Source: CAYTZN01 sp964442495 (lineage in GTDB: Bacteria; Pseudomonadota; Gammaproteobacteria; Legionellales; Legionellaceae). Taken from it: a stretch of DNA of 64,000 bases. The notes under the pieces are model-generated. The model was given only the letters and a program-made list of their open reading frames with translations, was not told the DNA's origin and ran no database searches. The first letter of the stretch is position 1. The number at the start of each line of letters is the position of its first letter. The DNA lies in assembly GCA_964442495.1 (NCBI GenBank), contig CAYTZN010000013.1:1-64000 (forward strand). The letters are read 5' to 3'. The translations under genes and the position numbers were made by a program. This document shows positions 1-8,209 of this stretch, piece by piece.

Positions 1-55
1 GCGTACTAGCATGGGGTGCTAGTGGTCGAAGGTTCAAATCCTTCCGTCCCGACCA
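1..55 (+). tRNA. tRNA-Pro (anticodon GGG), 3' part
   Basis: The window opens inside a tRNA gene. An anticodon stem (6-10 with 18-22) encloses a 7-base loop with T before GGG at 13-15. A T arm follows (GAAGG, seven-base loop TTCAAAT, CCTTC), then acceptor 3' strand CGTCCCG, discriminator A and an encoded CCA at 53-55. Anticodon GGG and the CGGGACG-type acceptor expected from the 3' strand fit proline. The D arm and 5' acceptor strand lie outside the window. Confidence 0.93.
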
Positions 56-462
56 TCTTCTAGAAAGTATTGAAATCCTCGGGGTACACTTAGTTAAAAG
101 TGACACCAAACAAAGAGGACTTAGACATAGAAAAAAACTCTATTTATTTAAGCTGTTCTTGAATCAATCTTGATCTTTAAAATAAAAGGAACAGCAAAAT
201 CTCTATTCAATATCTGGGTAGAACATCCCAAGCAACAATATTCTGATTATTTATTCCACTTTTAGCGGTTTACTGTTACCAGAAAATCATACGTATAAAA
301 TGAATATCATCGCAATCGTATTTTTTTATTTTTTGTTACAAATGTGTTTTGTGTGGATTTTTTATCGATTAACCAAAAGCCTGTCTGTTGAGAGGGGCTT
401 ACATAATGCATGATTTTTTAAGAGCAATAGCTAACAATTAGAAATAGAATTAAATCCAGTCA
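56..462. other. Intergenic region downstream of tRNA-Pro
   Basis: About 400 AT-rich bases between the tRNA and the stop of the photolyase-like gene. No ORF of convincing length or character is present. A strong Shine-Dalgarno-like GAGAGGGG near 390 precedes only an 11-codon ORF (ATG at 407). tRNA 3' ends are frequent integration sites, but no integrase or repeated tRNA end is seen here. Confidence 0.5.
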
Positions 463-2001
463 TCATAATTGCTTGTCTTGCATGCGCTGCAGAACAACCT
501 TTGCTTGGGATCTGATGTTTTTTTGTTTTTTAGGATCAAATTTATCCCATGTTGCAAATACATAAGGCATGCGCTGATTTCCACGCAGTTTGCTTTCATT
601 GCGCGCTAGAAAATCCCAATAAAGCGCATTAAATGGACAGGCCGTGTCACCCGTCATTTCATTGGGGTTGTATCTACATGTTTCGCAATAATTACTCATG
701 CGTTGTATGTATTTTCCACTAGCCGCATAGGGTTTGCTTGCCATGATACCCCCATCTCCAAATAATGCCATTCCAAGAGTATTTGGCATTTCAACCCATT
801 CATATGCGTCCGAGTAAACCGCAAGATACCATTCCTGCACTTGGCGAACATCCAGGCCTGCAAGCAATGCGAAGTTACCAGTAATCATAAGACGCTGAAT
901 ATGGTGAGAGTATGCATTGTCTTTTGTATGTCGAACTGCTTCTCTGATACACACCATGTTTGTTTCCTTACCCCAATAAAAATCGGGTAGCGGTAATGTT
1001 GCATTAAAATAATTAAGATCTGCATAAGCTGGCATTTGGTGCCAATAAATACCCCTCACATATTCTCTCCAGCCAAGGATTTGTCGTATAAATCCTTCCA
1101 CCGCATTGAGTGGTGCTTTGTTTGAGCGATATGCATTTTCTGCTTTCTGGCATATTTCCAGCGGCAATAGTAAGCCCGCGTTAAGATAGGATGAAATCAG
1201 AGAATGGTACAGATAAGGCTCTCCCAGCAGCATTGCATCTTGATAATCGCCAAAATAAGGAAGTACTTTGTCGATAAAATGTTCTAGTTCCAACAGTGCT
1301 TCAGGACGTGTAACGGCATAGTGGAAGGGAGTAAGAGTGCCAAAATGATGTGCAAATCGCTTTTTAACTAATTTTAGAACTTCCTCGGTAACCTTTGATT
1401 GTTTATGGGTTAAACGTTTTGGAATAGTTAAGCCAGACTTGGGTGGCTTACGGTTCTCTTTATCATAATTCCACTCACCACCAACGGGGTTGCCATCCGG
1501 ATCTATCAGTATGTGATATTTTTTTCGCATCTCACGGTAGAAAAATTCCATGCGAAACTGCTTTTTACCTGATGCCCATAAATTAAAAGCAGTGTGGGTG
1601 CATAAAAAGCGACTGTCCTCTAAAATCTCAACAGGAATACCCAGCAAGCCTTCCCATTGCATCATCATCTCAAGTACTCTCCATTCGCCTGGATGGGTAA
1701 GAATAATCTTTTGCGGTTTGAGCTCGTTGGCCGCACGGGCGATTTCACCATTAAAACTTCCGGTATTGGCCGGATCATCCAATGTAATGTATCGCACTTT
1801 AAAACCTTGCTCTTGAAGTGTCTCGGCAAAGTGGCGCATAGCAGCAAATAAAAAAGCAATTTTTTTGGGGTGGTGCGGGACATAAGTGGCTTCTGTCATC
1901 ACCTCACAGAAAAAAATAACATCATTTTGTTTTTCTGTTTCTTTTAAGCTTGCGAGCGACTCACTAAGCTGGTCGGCAAGAATAAGCCTAAGTATTGACA
2001 A
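463..2001 (-). CDS. Fe-S cluster cryptochrome/photolyase-related protein (PhrB-like)
   Basis: A 512-residue flavoprotein of the deoxyribodipyrimidine photolyase-related family (FeS-BCP; Agrobacterium PhrB is a 6-4 photolyase). It probably repairs UV 6-4 photoproducts or acts as a light sensor. The N-terminal photolyase-related domain starts LRLILADQL; the FAD-binding helical domain fills the C-terminal half. Cys351, Cys439, Cys442 and Cys455 match the four [4Fe-4S] ligands of PhrB (350, 438, 441, 454) almost position for position. The start is a TTG preceded by TGGGGT. The next Met is at residue 35, inside the conserved domain, so TTG is preferred. The gene stands alone and converges on the tRNA. 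Family assignment is firm; repair versus signalling is not decided. Confidence 0.9.
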   Translation of the reverse strand: MSILRLILADQLSESLASLKETEKQNDVIFFCEVMTEATYVPHHPKKIAFLFAAMRHFAETLQEQGFKVRYITLDDPANTGSFNGEIARAANELKPQKIILTHPGEWRVLEMMMQWEGLLGIPVEILEDSRFLCTHTAFNLWASGKKQFRMEFFYREMRKKYHILIDPDGNPVGGEWNYDKENRKPPKSGLTIPKRLTHKQSKVTEEVLKLVKKRFAHHFGTLTPFHYAVTRPEALLELEHFIDKVLPYFGDYQDAMLLGEPYLYHSLISSYLNAGLLLPLEICQKAENAYRSNKAPLNAVEGFIRQILGWREYVRGIYWHQMPAYADLNYFNATLPLPDFYWGKETNMVCIREAVRHTKDNAYSHHIQRLMITGNFALLAGLDVRQVQEWYLAVYSDAYEWVEMPNTLGMALFGDGGIMASKPYAASGKYIQRMSNYCETCRYNPNEMTGDTACPFNALYWDFLARNESKLRGNQRMPYVFATWDKFDPKKQKNIRSQAKVVLQRMQDKQL

Positions 2002-2101
2002 TTAATTAACCCCATTTAGCGATAGCAAAGACTGGCTGAATGGTACTATCTTACAATAAACTTGGGTGAAAAGTTAAAATCATGCAGTGTTAATTTTGTA
2101 G

Positions 2102-2374
2102 GCTCTGAGAGTTAAGACTTTTTTCAAAATACTCCAAACCTCCGCACAAATTACAGTGCATTATACGTCCGAGGCATTGGTAGGTCGCATGGTGATTGGA
2201 TGCATCAATTTAGGTGAAAAAAATATTGCAGGATTTACTTCACAGTTTTTATTATTAGGTTTTTCAGATCATAACAATTCAATATGGCTGGCTACAATTG
2301 ACCCCTATGTTGCGAACGGGGGCGAAAATGCATTAAACATCCTAAAGCAAAGAGAGTCATTTTATTGTGACTGA
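2102..2374 (+). pseudogene. Remnant of a tRNA-binding (CsaA/YgjH/EMAP-II-like) domain gene
   Basis: The open frame from 2102 to the stop at 2374 reads like the C-terminal two thirds of a small tRNA-binding OB-fold protein (about 110 residues in the family). The hallmarks are SAQIT, YTSEALVGR, INLGEKNIAGF and LLLGF. The frame is closed upstream by a TAG at 2099-2101. No frame upstream supplies the missing N-terminal strand, and the only in-frame start is a GTG at 2156 in the middle of the fold. I read it as a 5'-truncated, decayed gene. The alternative is a short expressed protein of 72 residues from the GTG. The domain assignment rests on remembered motifs. Confidence 0.5.
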
Positions 2375-2446
2375 CCACTAAAGCGCGTTAAGATTAGTTT
2401 TATTGTATGTCATAGAGAAGAGTACATGCTAATTTGCATAGCATGA

Positions 2447-3640
2447 ATGCCATTGTTAATTCTTTCTCCGGACACACTCCACAGGATGGTGATGGTTATG
2501 AAGGAATTAACTGAAAAAGCTCAGAATCAAGAACTTTTAGACAAGAAAAAAAAATCAGATACAATCAAAAAAGTCACAATAGCCGCCCTTGATGGACTGC
2601 ACTCTCTTTTACGCACAACATTTGATATTGACTATGTTCCTAGGATAAATCCTTATGAAATGTCCCAACTGGGAGGGGCGTGGATTGGTCATAGACATAT
2701 GTGGCCTGATATTAAGGATTCAGAAGTTAGGTTGGAAATTTTTTATAATACTCCTACACAACTATTAGAATACTTTAATCATCAATTTGAACTAACCTAT
2801 CCTGAACAACTTGGTATGTTCTTACATCCGACGTTTTCTGTCATTGATGATAGATTGCTGCTAGTGATAGAGCATGAGGTGGTTGCTTATGTTGATAAAA
2901 AGCTATACCACTCTAATAATGTATTGGTTGTGGATATCACCTGTGATCCAACAAAGCTAAGTAAAGACACGTTAAATTATTTGTTAAAAGAGGTACAGAA
3001 TGTTTGCCGATCGAAAAATTTTACTCATTTTGAAGTGCACATAACGTTTGAGTCAAGTAAACTTCCAACAGATAATTCTGGGCTAACAATCAAAAAATAT
3101 AAGTTACGTTATCAGGAATATATAATCAGTGGGGATTTAAGCACGAGCCTTGATGATAGACCTTATGATTCAGAGCATTATGGTTTATCAATTGCTAACG
3201 AAGAAAACACGTATTACAAACAATATATAGAGTTGAAATCCAAATTAGCACGTCAACGGATTACTTTTTCACTTCGCGATAATGATAATGTTTTTTTAGG
3301 TTTTGCTGTTTTTGAAATGCCTGCCTATGTTTTAAATTTAGCACATTTAGGGTTGTTATTTTTAGATCCTAACATTCGTGGTACTGGTAATGGTGCGAAA
3401 TTACTATTAACAGTGGAGTCTTATTTAGAAAAAATAAACATTTGCAACATACGTCTTACATCTCCTCATTATATGGCACATACATTTTATCCCACACAAG
3501 GTTATACTGAAATAGATAGGATGCCATGGCCTAAAGATAATCTTTATTTATTTTTTAAGGCATTAACCGTTAAGACTGACAATAGAGATATAACATTATG
3601 CTCTCCACGGGTTGTAGAGCATGTTTTTTTAGTGCCTTGA
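2447..3640 (+). CDS. GNAT-family N-acetyltransferase, two-domain
   Basis: A 397-residue protein whose C-terminal third (about 260-375) is a GNAT fold. LGLLFLDPNIRG leads into the acetyl-CoA loop R-G-T-G-N-G-A, then the H-Y-M...F-Y...G-Y end motif typical of beta6-beta7. The N-terminal 250 residues may be a second, degenerate acetyltransferase-like half, but I recognise no motif there. The first ATG (2447) lacks a ribosome site. ATGs at 2486 and 2498 follow AGGATGGTG and are equally possible starts, so the N-terminal 13-17 residues are uncertain. The last 12 bases overlap the end of the convergent MFS gene. The substrate is unknown. Confidence 0.7.
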   Translation: MPLLILSPDTLHRMVMVMKELTEKAQNQELLDKKKKSDTIKKVTIAALDGLHSLLRTTFDIDYVPRINPYEMSQLGGAWIGHRHMWPDIKDSEVRLEIFYNTPTQLLEYFNHQFELTYPEQLGMFLHPTFSVIDDRLLLVIEHEVVAYVDKKLYHSNNVLVVDITCDPTKLSKDTLNYLLKEVQNVCRSKNFTHFEVHITFESSKLPTDNSGLTIKKYKLRYQEYIISGDLSTSLDDRPYDSEHYGLSIANEENTYYKQYIELKSKLARQRITFSLRDNDNVFLGFAVFEMPAYVLNLAHLGLLFLDPNIRGTGNGAKLLLTVESYLEKINICNIRLTSPHYMAHTFYPTQGYTEIDRMPWPKDNLYLFFKALTVKTDNRDITLCSPRVVEHVFLVP

Positions 3641-4525
3641 AATAGCCCATTGTTTTTTCATGAATAAAAGTCCAACGACCAGCAGCCAAATAAAGCTCAA
3701 AATGATGGCAAAACCTAATAATGGATTGGTTCCCAGATAGCCCATTAGTATGACGCAGAGGGTTGCAAAACACATATTAACAAAGCTCATCATAGCGGCA
3801 GCACTTGCTTTATCCTTAAGTGCATTAGATGCAACCAGTGAGCCCCCAGAGAATAATAAGCTGCTGAATAAATACAAACTAGCTGTCGTTAGAAAAGACC
3901 ATAATGCCGATTGGCTCGCTGTTCCCCAAATGATAAACAAATTACCAATCTCGAAAGCCATGCCCAGAAAGCCAATGGCAATGACCGTGTTTATGGAAAA
4001 ACGCGCAAGTAATTGTTTTATAAGAAGCCCTCCGAGCAGCATGCCAATAATATTAAGGCCATTCCAATAGCCATACCGGGCTGCCAATAATCTTAAGAGA
4101 TCTTTCGAAAGTTGAGGGCCCGCCGCGGAGAAGCAGTAGGATATTGCTGAGCAGTACCCAACCACCAAAGAAAAAACCACAAGTTTTGATGAAGAAAGTG
4201 CAGCTCTATAATCACGAAAAATAGTCACCGCATGGATAGGTTTTGGGGTGACGAGTGTTTCACAAAAAACACATGTTCCCCACAACATAGCAAGGCCATG
4301 TCCCAGTAAAAACCAAAAACAACCTTGCCAATGCCAATATTCGGTAATTAATCCACCAAGCATCACGGCAATTCCTACACCAAGAGCGAAGGATAGGACG
4401 GAATAGGCCATGGCCGCTTTTCGCATTGATTTAGGTAACCACTCATTGATTAACATAAAGGTGCAAGCAAGTCCGCTGGCCGCTTCCAATGCTGTAATCA
4501 AGCGGCCAATAATCATGTAACACAC
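3629..4525 (-). pseudogene. 5'-truncated MFS drug-efflux-type transporter
   Basis: A 298-residue, strongly hydrophobic protein resembling residues of about 90 to the C-terminus of Bcr/CflA-type major facilitator transporters (family about 400 residues, 12 helices). Only about nine helices remain. The surviving start aligns with the fourth helix (IGRLITALEAASGLA). The first codon is GTG, with an in-frame TAA four codons upstream (GTG is preceded by AAA, AAT, TAA), so no longer protein can be made. The missing N-terminal helices are not found elsewhere in the window. Loss of TM1-3 should abolish transport, so a pseudogene is likely. The gene follows an acetyltransferase on the same strand with a 22-bp gap. 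Confidence 0.6.
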
Positions 4526-4547
4526 TTTATTTTAAGTAATGATGAAC

Positions 4548-5141
4548 TTAATCAGAAGAGAGTCGCATCATTAATTTCTTTTTTATCTCAGGCCACTCAA
4601 TAGAAAGAATGCTAAACATGATGGTATCGGTTATTACATTGTCTTGAAGAATCATGTGCTGCCGCAATACGCCTTCTTCAGTGGCTCCTAATTTTTTTAT
4701 GGCATTATAGGAGTGAGTGTTGCGAGAATCTGTGCCGATTTCAATTCGATTAACATTCCAACATTCGAATGCTTGCATTAACATGAGTAGCTTTGATTCG
4801 GGGTTTGCTGTGCTTCCCCACGCGCCAGGCATGAACCAGCTATAACCTAAGGCAAGGCATCTATTATTCAATTGAATATTATAATAAGCAGTAGCACCTA
4901 AAATCGTTTGGCAGGCTTTATTGCGTACCACATAGGTAATTTGCACTCCGGATAGCATTTTATGTAGGCATTCATCAAACCATGGATTAAACGAATCCTT
5001 GGTTGCTTTTTGTGGCATGTATTGCCATATTTGCTCATGGTTAGCAGCATGACATAAACCATCTCGATGCTGATTGGAAATAAGCTCTAATTGTATGCTG
5101 TCGCCTGTTAGCGTTGGGGATGATTCGAAATCCATGATCAT
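4548..5141 (-). CDS. RimJ/RimL-type GNAT acetyltransferase
   Basis: A 197-residue GNAT of the RimJ/RimL group, which acetylates protein N-termini or small amines. Recognisable parts are the early LTGDSIQLELISNQH strand, the LGYSWFMPGAWGS segment and the N-R-I-E-I-G-T-D-SRN-T-H-SYNAIKKLGATEEGVLR stretch (given here in pieces), which is typical of the family's acetyl-CoA and C-terminal strands. The start is ATG at 5141; a second ATG follows two codons later. It lies 9 bp downstream of the YhhQ-like gene on the same strand, so the two are probably cotranscribed. The substrate is unknown. Confidence 0.8.
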   Translation of the reverse strand: MIMDFESSPTLTGDSIQLELISNQHRDGLCHAANHEQIWQYMPQKATKDSFNPWFDECLHKMLSGVQITYVVRNKACQTILGATAYYNIQLNNRCLALGYSWFMPGAWGSTANPESKLLMLMQAFECWNVNRIEIGTDSRNTHSYNAIKKLGATEEGVLRQHMILQDNVITDTIMFSILSIEWPEIKKKLMMRLSSD

Positions 5142-5150
5142 GGTGTATCC

Positions 5151-5807
5151 TCAGAATGTTGCTTTTTTTATGCCTTCCCTCGGCCTAAAGTTCACACGAA
5201 AAATGTTTAAAACAAAGCCATATATAGGAACAAAAGCCATTAAACTGATGGTGATTTTAAAAAAGATATCCATGGCAGCTATTTCTGGCCAATGTTGGCT
5301 TAAAAAGGGATTAGTGCTCTGATAAAACGCAATAGCAAAAAATAAAACAGTATCTACCAGATTCCCTACGGTATTTGAAAGAGCCGGCGCTAACCACCAA
5401 GATGAATTGAACCTATAGTGCTGAAAAACAAACATATCTAGAAGCTGACCTACGATATAGGCAATAAAAGATGCAACTGCGATGCGAAATGGCATCAAAT
5501 GTATCGTAAATAAATCACTCCAATGAAGCGTGCGAGCTTCTTCAATATAGCTTGCTATAACATAAGAAATCAGTAGGCCAGGCAACATGCTACGAAAAAT
5601 GATTTTTCGTGCAATATGAATGTTATATATCCGGACAGTAAGGTCGGTTAAAATAAAAATAGCGGGATAAGTAAATGCTCCCCACGTGGTATGAAAGCTA
5701 AATACATTAAAAGGGTATTGTACTAATATGTTACTTGCTATCAGCAGCAAAACATGACAACCGGTTAATATATTTATCGTGGCGGGCTTAATGTCATTTT
5801 GTACCAA
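5151..5807 (-). CDS. yhhQ: YhhQ/VUT-family queuosine-precursor transporter
   Basis: A 218-residue integral membrane protein of the vitamin-uptake-like family (COG1738). E. coli YhhQ imports the queuosine precursors 7-cyano- and 7-aminomethyl-7-deazaguanine. Six hydrophobic segments are visible. Family signatures include the FILTDLTVRIYN loop after TM2, the IVGQLLDMFVFQ segment, and SNTVGNLVDTVLFF, whose polar N/D residues lie in membrane helices. The start ATG is at 5807. No queuosine biosynthesis gene is nearby, which fits a salvage role. I saw no convincing preQ1 riboswitch in the 200 bp upstream. Confidence 0.82.
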   Translation of the reverse strand: MVQNDIKPATINILTGCHVLLLIASNILVQYPFNVFSFHTTWGAFTYPAIFILTDLTVRIYNIHIARKIIFRSMLPGLLISYVIASYIEEARTLHWSDLFTIHLMPFRIAVASFIAYIVGQLLDMFVFQHYRFNSSWWLAPALSNTVGNLVDTVLFFAIAFYQSTNPFLSQHWPEIAAMDIFFKITISLMAFVPIYGFVLNIFRVNFRPREGIKKATF

Positions 5808-6011
5808 TTAAACGAGTCTCCTAAGATATGTTTCATATCATAGTTGTTAATAGACGAAACCCAAAGAAGTCAGTGGTTAATTCTTGCATTGGCATGATAC
5901 GTTACTCATGGTTTTCATAGCAATTAAATTATCAGGTCCTGCGCATCTGTGTTTTAATATTATTCATTATCACGGCTTAAGTCGTCCGTACATAAAGGTC
6001 ATAAAAATAAT

Positions 6012-6593
6012 ATGTTAAACCCTATAGCCATGTTAAAAAAATGGTTGGAAGAGGAAATCGTTGCAGGAGCACCTAATCCTCAACAGGCTATTTTGTCTAC
6101 CGTTTCTCTAAATGCAGTTCCTCATGCGCGAGTGGTTGCAATTCGTGAGGTGGATGAAAAAGGACTATTATTTTTTACCCAAAAGCAAACTAAAAAAGTA
6201 TCTGAGTTACTTCACACGCCCAAAGTAGCTCTTACTTTTTGGTTTGAGTTGTTGCAGCGAGAAGTTATTATTGAAGGTAGTGCTGATTTTTTGACAGAGA
6301 TTGAGAATAATTTTTACTGGCAAACTTACCCTCGGGAAGCACAAATAAGGTTCTGTAGTTATGCTCCGACCTCGTCTAAACCCATTAAAAGTAAAGATGT
6401 GTTGGAGGGTTTAAAAAAAGAGCTCGAGCAACAATATGAAAGTAAAATATTACCTCTCAGTCAAGATTATTGTGGTGTTAGGATTCAACCTGCCAAAATG
6501 ATTTTTTACGCCTATCGGGTGGATGAGCTCTCGGACGTGATGGAGTATACATTTACCCAAACTGGGTGGATGAAGCAATGTTTATCGCCCTAA
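6012..6593 (+). CDS. PdxH-like pyridoxamine 5'-phosphate oxidase family protein
   Basis: A 193-residue protein with the FMN-binding split-barrel of PdxH. The N-terminal NP-x-x-LKKW-E motif, the ARVVAIREVDEKGLLFFT FMN strand, ALTFWFELLQREVIIEG and YPREAQIRFCSYAPTSSKPI are all recognisable. PdxH makes pyridoxal phosphate from its 5'-phosphate precursors. The C-terminal substrate motif RLHDR of E. coli PdxH (Arg197, His199) is replaced here by ELSDV, and the final RLAP by CLSP. FMN may still bind, but normal PNP/PMP oxidation is doubtful. It may be a paralogue with a changed substrate. The start is ATG with only a distant AAGG upstream. It stands alone in front of dbpA. Confidence 0.75.
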   Translation: MLNPIAMLKKWLEEEIVAGAPNPQQAILSTVSLNAVPHARVVAIREVDEKGLLFFTQKQTKKVSELLHTPKVALTFWFELLQREVIIEGSADFLTEIENNFYWQTYPREAQIRFCSYAPTSSKPIKSKDVLEGLKKELEQQYESKILPLSQDYCGVRIQPAKMIFYAYRVDELSDVMEYTFTQTGWMKQCLSP

Positions 6594-6656
6594 GACAGAG
6601 AATCCATTTGAATTGCTAGATAGCGGAATGTGTGTATAATCTGAACAAATAAATTT

Positions 6657-8120
6657 ATGAAGCATTTGGCTGAGCGCCATGTCCCTATGAACTCTTCTCT
6701 TTCCGATAATACGAATAATCCCGTGCCTAATGAAACCCATGGCATTTCTTTTTCTGCTCTAGCGTTGCAAGATACTTTATTAAGTAACCTTGCTTCTTTA
6801 GGTTATGAGCAAATGACACCCATTCAGGCCCGTGGCCTTCCTATCATGTTGAATGGAAAAGATGTTATTGCTGAGGCAAAAACCGGGAGTGGTAAAACGG
6901 CGGCTTTTGGGTTGGCCGTGTTAAACCGTTTAGTGGTAAGCCATTTTGCAGTACAAGCACTGATATTGTGCCCCACCCGTGAGTTAGCCGAGCAAGTTAG
7001 CCAGGCATTGCGGCGGTTAGCGCGGCTAATGCCTAATGTTAAAGTGCTTAATGTGTCTGGGGGCATGCCTATCAAGCCTCAGGTAGAGTCGTTAAAGCAT
7101 GGGACTCATATTATTGTGGGTACGCCAGGGCGTGTTCAGAAGCATATCGATCAAGGAACGTTAACGTTAAATGATCTGCAAATGCTCGTTTTAGATGAGG
7201 CTGATCGCATGCTTGATATGGGTTTTTTTGATGCAATTAAAAATGTCATCAAGCATTGCCCTAAAAAAAGGCAAACATGGCTGTTTTCAGCGACGTACCC
7301 TAAAGAGATTAAAGCATTGGCCACTCAATTCATGATGAACCCTGAGCGGTTAGTGATAGAGGATGCTCACACTGAATTGGATATTGTGCAGAATTTTTAT
7401 GAAGTGACCTATCAAAGCAATAAATATGCGGTATTAAAGGCTGTGTTATTGCATTACCAACCGTCTTCAACCCTTGTTTTTTGTAATACGAAAGAGCAAA
7501 CCACTCAATTGGTTGATGTGTTGGTGAAAGAAGGATTTAGTGCTATTGCTCTGAATGGGGATATGGAACAAATCGAACGAGACGTGGCGATGATTCGCTT
7601 CGTTAATCAAAGCGCTTCTATTCTAGTGGCTACAGATGTTGCGGCACGTGGCTTAGATATAAAAGAGCTACCAATGGTAATCAATTTTGATGTAGCACAT
7701 GCTTATGATATTCATGTTCATCGCATAGGCAGAACAGGGCGTGCCGGCAGTAAAGGTATTGCATTGAGCATTACAACGCCCGCTGATGCGGAGCGTCTCT
7801 TAGCGATAGAGGCAGGGCAGGGGGCAGCTCTTTCTTGGGCCACGGTGAGTGCCTTAACCTTATCGAAAAGCTCTCTTTTGGCGCCGTCCATGGCAACGTT
7901 GTGTTTAAGTGCAGGACGAAAAGATAAAATTCGACCAGGTGATGTCTTAGGTGCGTTGACAAAAGATGCAGGCTTACCGGCAAGTGCTATTGGAAAAATT
8001 GATGTTACGGCGCTTTATTCTTATGTTGCTATTTTACAAAGTGAAATCGATAAAGCGTATCGTTATTTACAACATGGAAAATTGAAGGGACGCAAAGTTA
8101 ATGTGAAAAAACTGCGTTGA
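6657..8120 (+). CDS. dbpA: ATP-dependent RNA helicase DbpA
   Basis: A 487-residue DEAD-box helicase that remodels 23S rRNA during large-subunit assembly. Motifs occur in order: Q motif (F-x9-L, MTPIQARGLP), Walker A AKTGSGKT, PTRELA, TPGR, DEAD in VLDEADRML, SAT in LFSATY, VFCNTKEQ, VATDVAARGLDI and HRIGRTGRAG. The last 75 residues (AGRKDKIRPGDVLGALTKDAGLPASAIGKIDV) are the DbpA RNA-binding domain that targets 23S hairpin 92. This separates DbpA from SrmB, RhlE and DeaD. The N-terminus is about 30 residues longer than in E. coli; a second ATG at 6687 is a possible start. Confidence 0.92.
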   Translation: MKHLAERHVPMNSSLSDNTNNPVPNETHGISFSALALQDTLLSNLASLGYEQMTPIQARGLPIMLNGKDVIAEAKTGSGKTAAFGLAVLNRLVVSHFAVQALILCPTRELAEQVSQALRRLARLMPNVKVLNVSGGMPIKPQVESLKHGTHIIVGTPGRVQKHIDQGTLTLNDLQMLVLDEADRMLDMGFFDAIKNVIKHCPKKRQTWLFSATYPKEIKALATQFMMNPERLVIEDAHTELDIVQNFYEVTYQSNKYAVLKAVLLHYQPSSTLVFCNTKEQTTQLVDVLVKEGFSAIALNGDMEQIERDVAMIRFVNQSASILVATDVAARGLDIKELPMVINFDVAHAYDIHVHRIGRTGRAGSKGIALSITTPADAERLLAIEAGQGAALSWATVSALTLSKSSLLAPSMATLCLSAGRKDKIRPGDVLGALTKDAGLPASAIGKIDVTALYSYVAILQSEIDKAYRYLQHGKLKGRKVNVKKLR

Positions 8121-8209
8121 AAAAGGAGGTTTTGGCGTATTTTTCAACATGTTTAAAAAGAAGCTATAATAACTTGTATATAAATAGACATATATAAGAG
8201 GATTTATTC

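Noticed and set aside
56..180. Insertion-sequence end or attachment site next to tRNA-Pro
   Set aside because: No repeat of the tRNA 3' end, no terminal inverted repeat and no transposase or integrase frame were found.
5808..6011. preQ1 riboswitch upstream of the yhhQ-like gene
   Set aside because: No preQ1 pseudoknot pattern with an A-rich tail could be identified.
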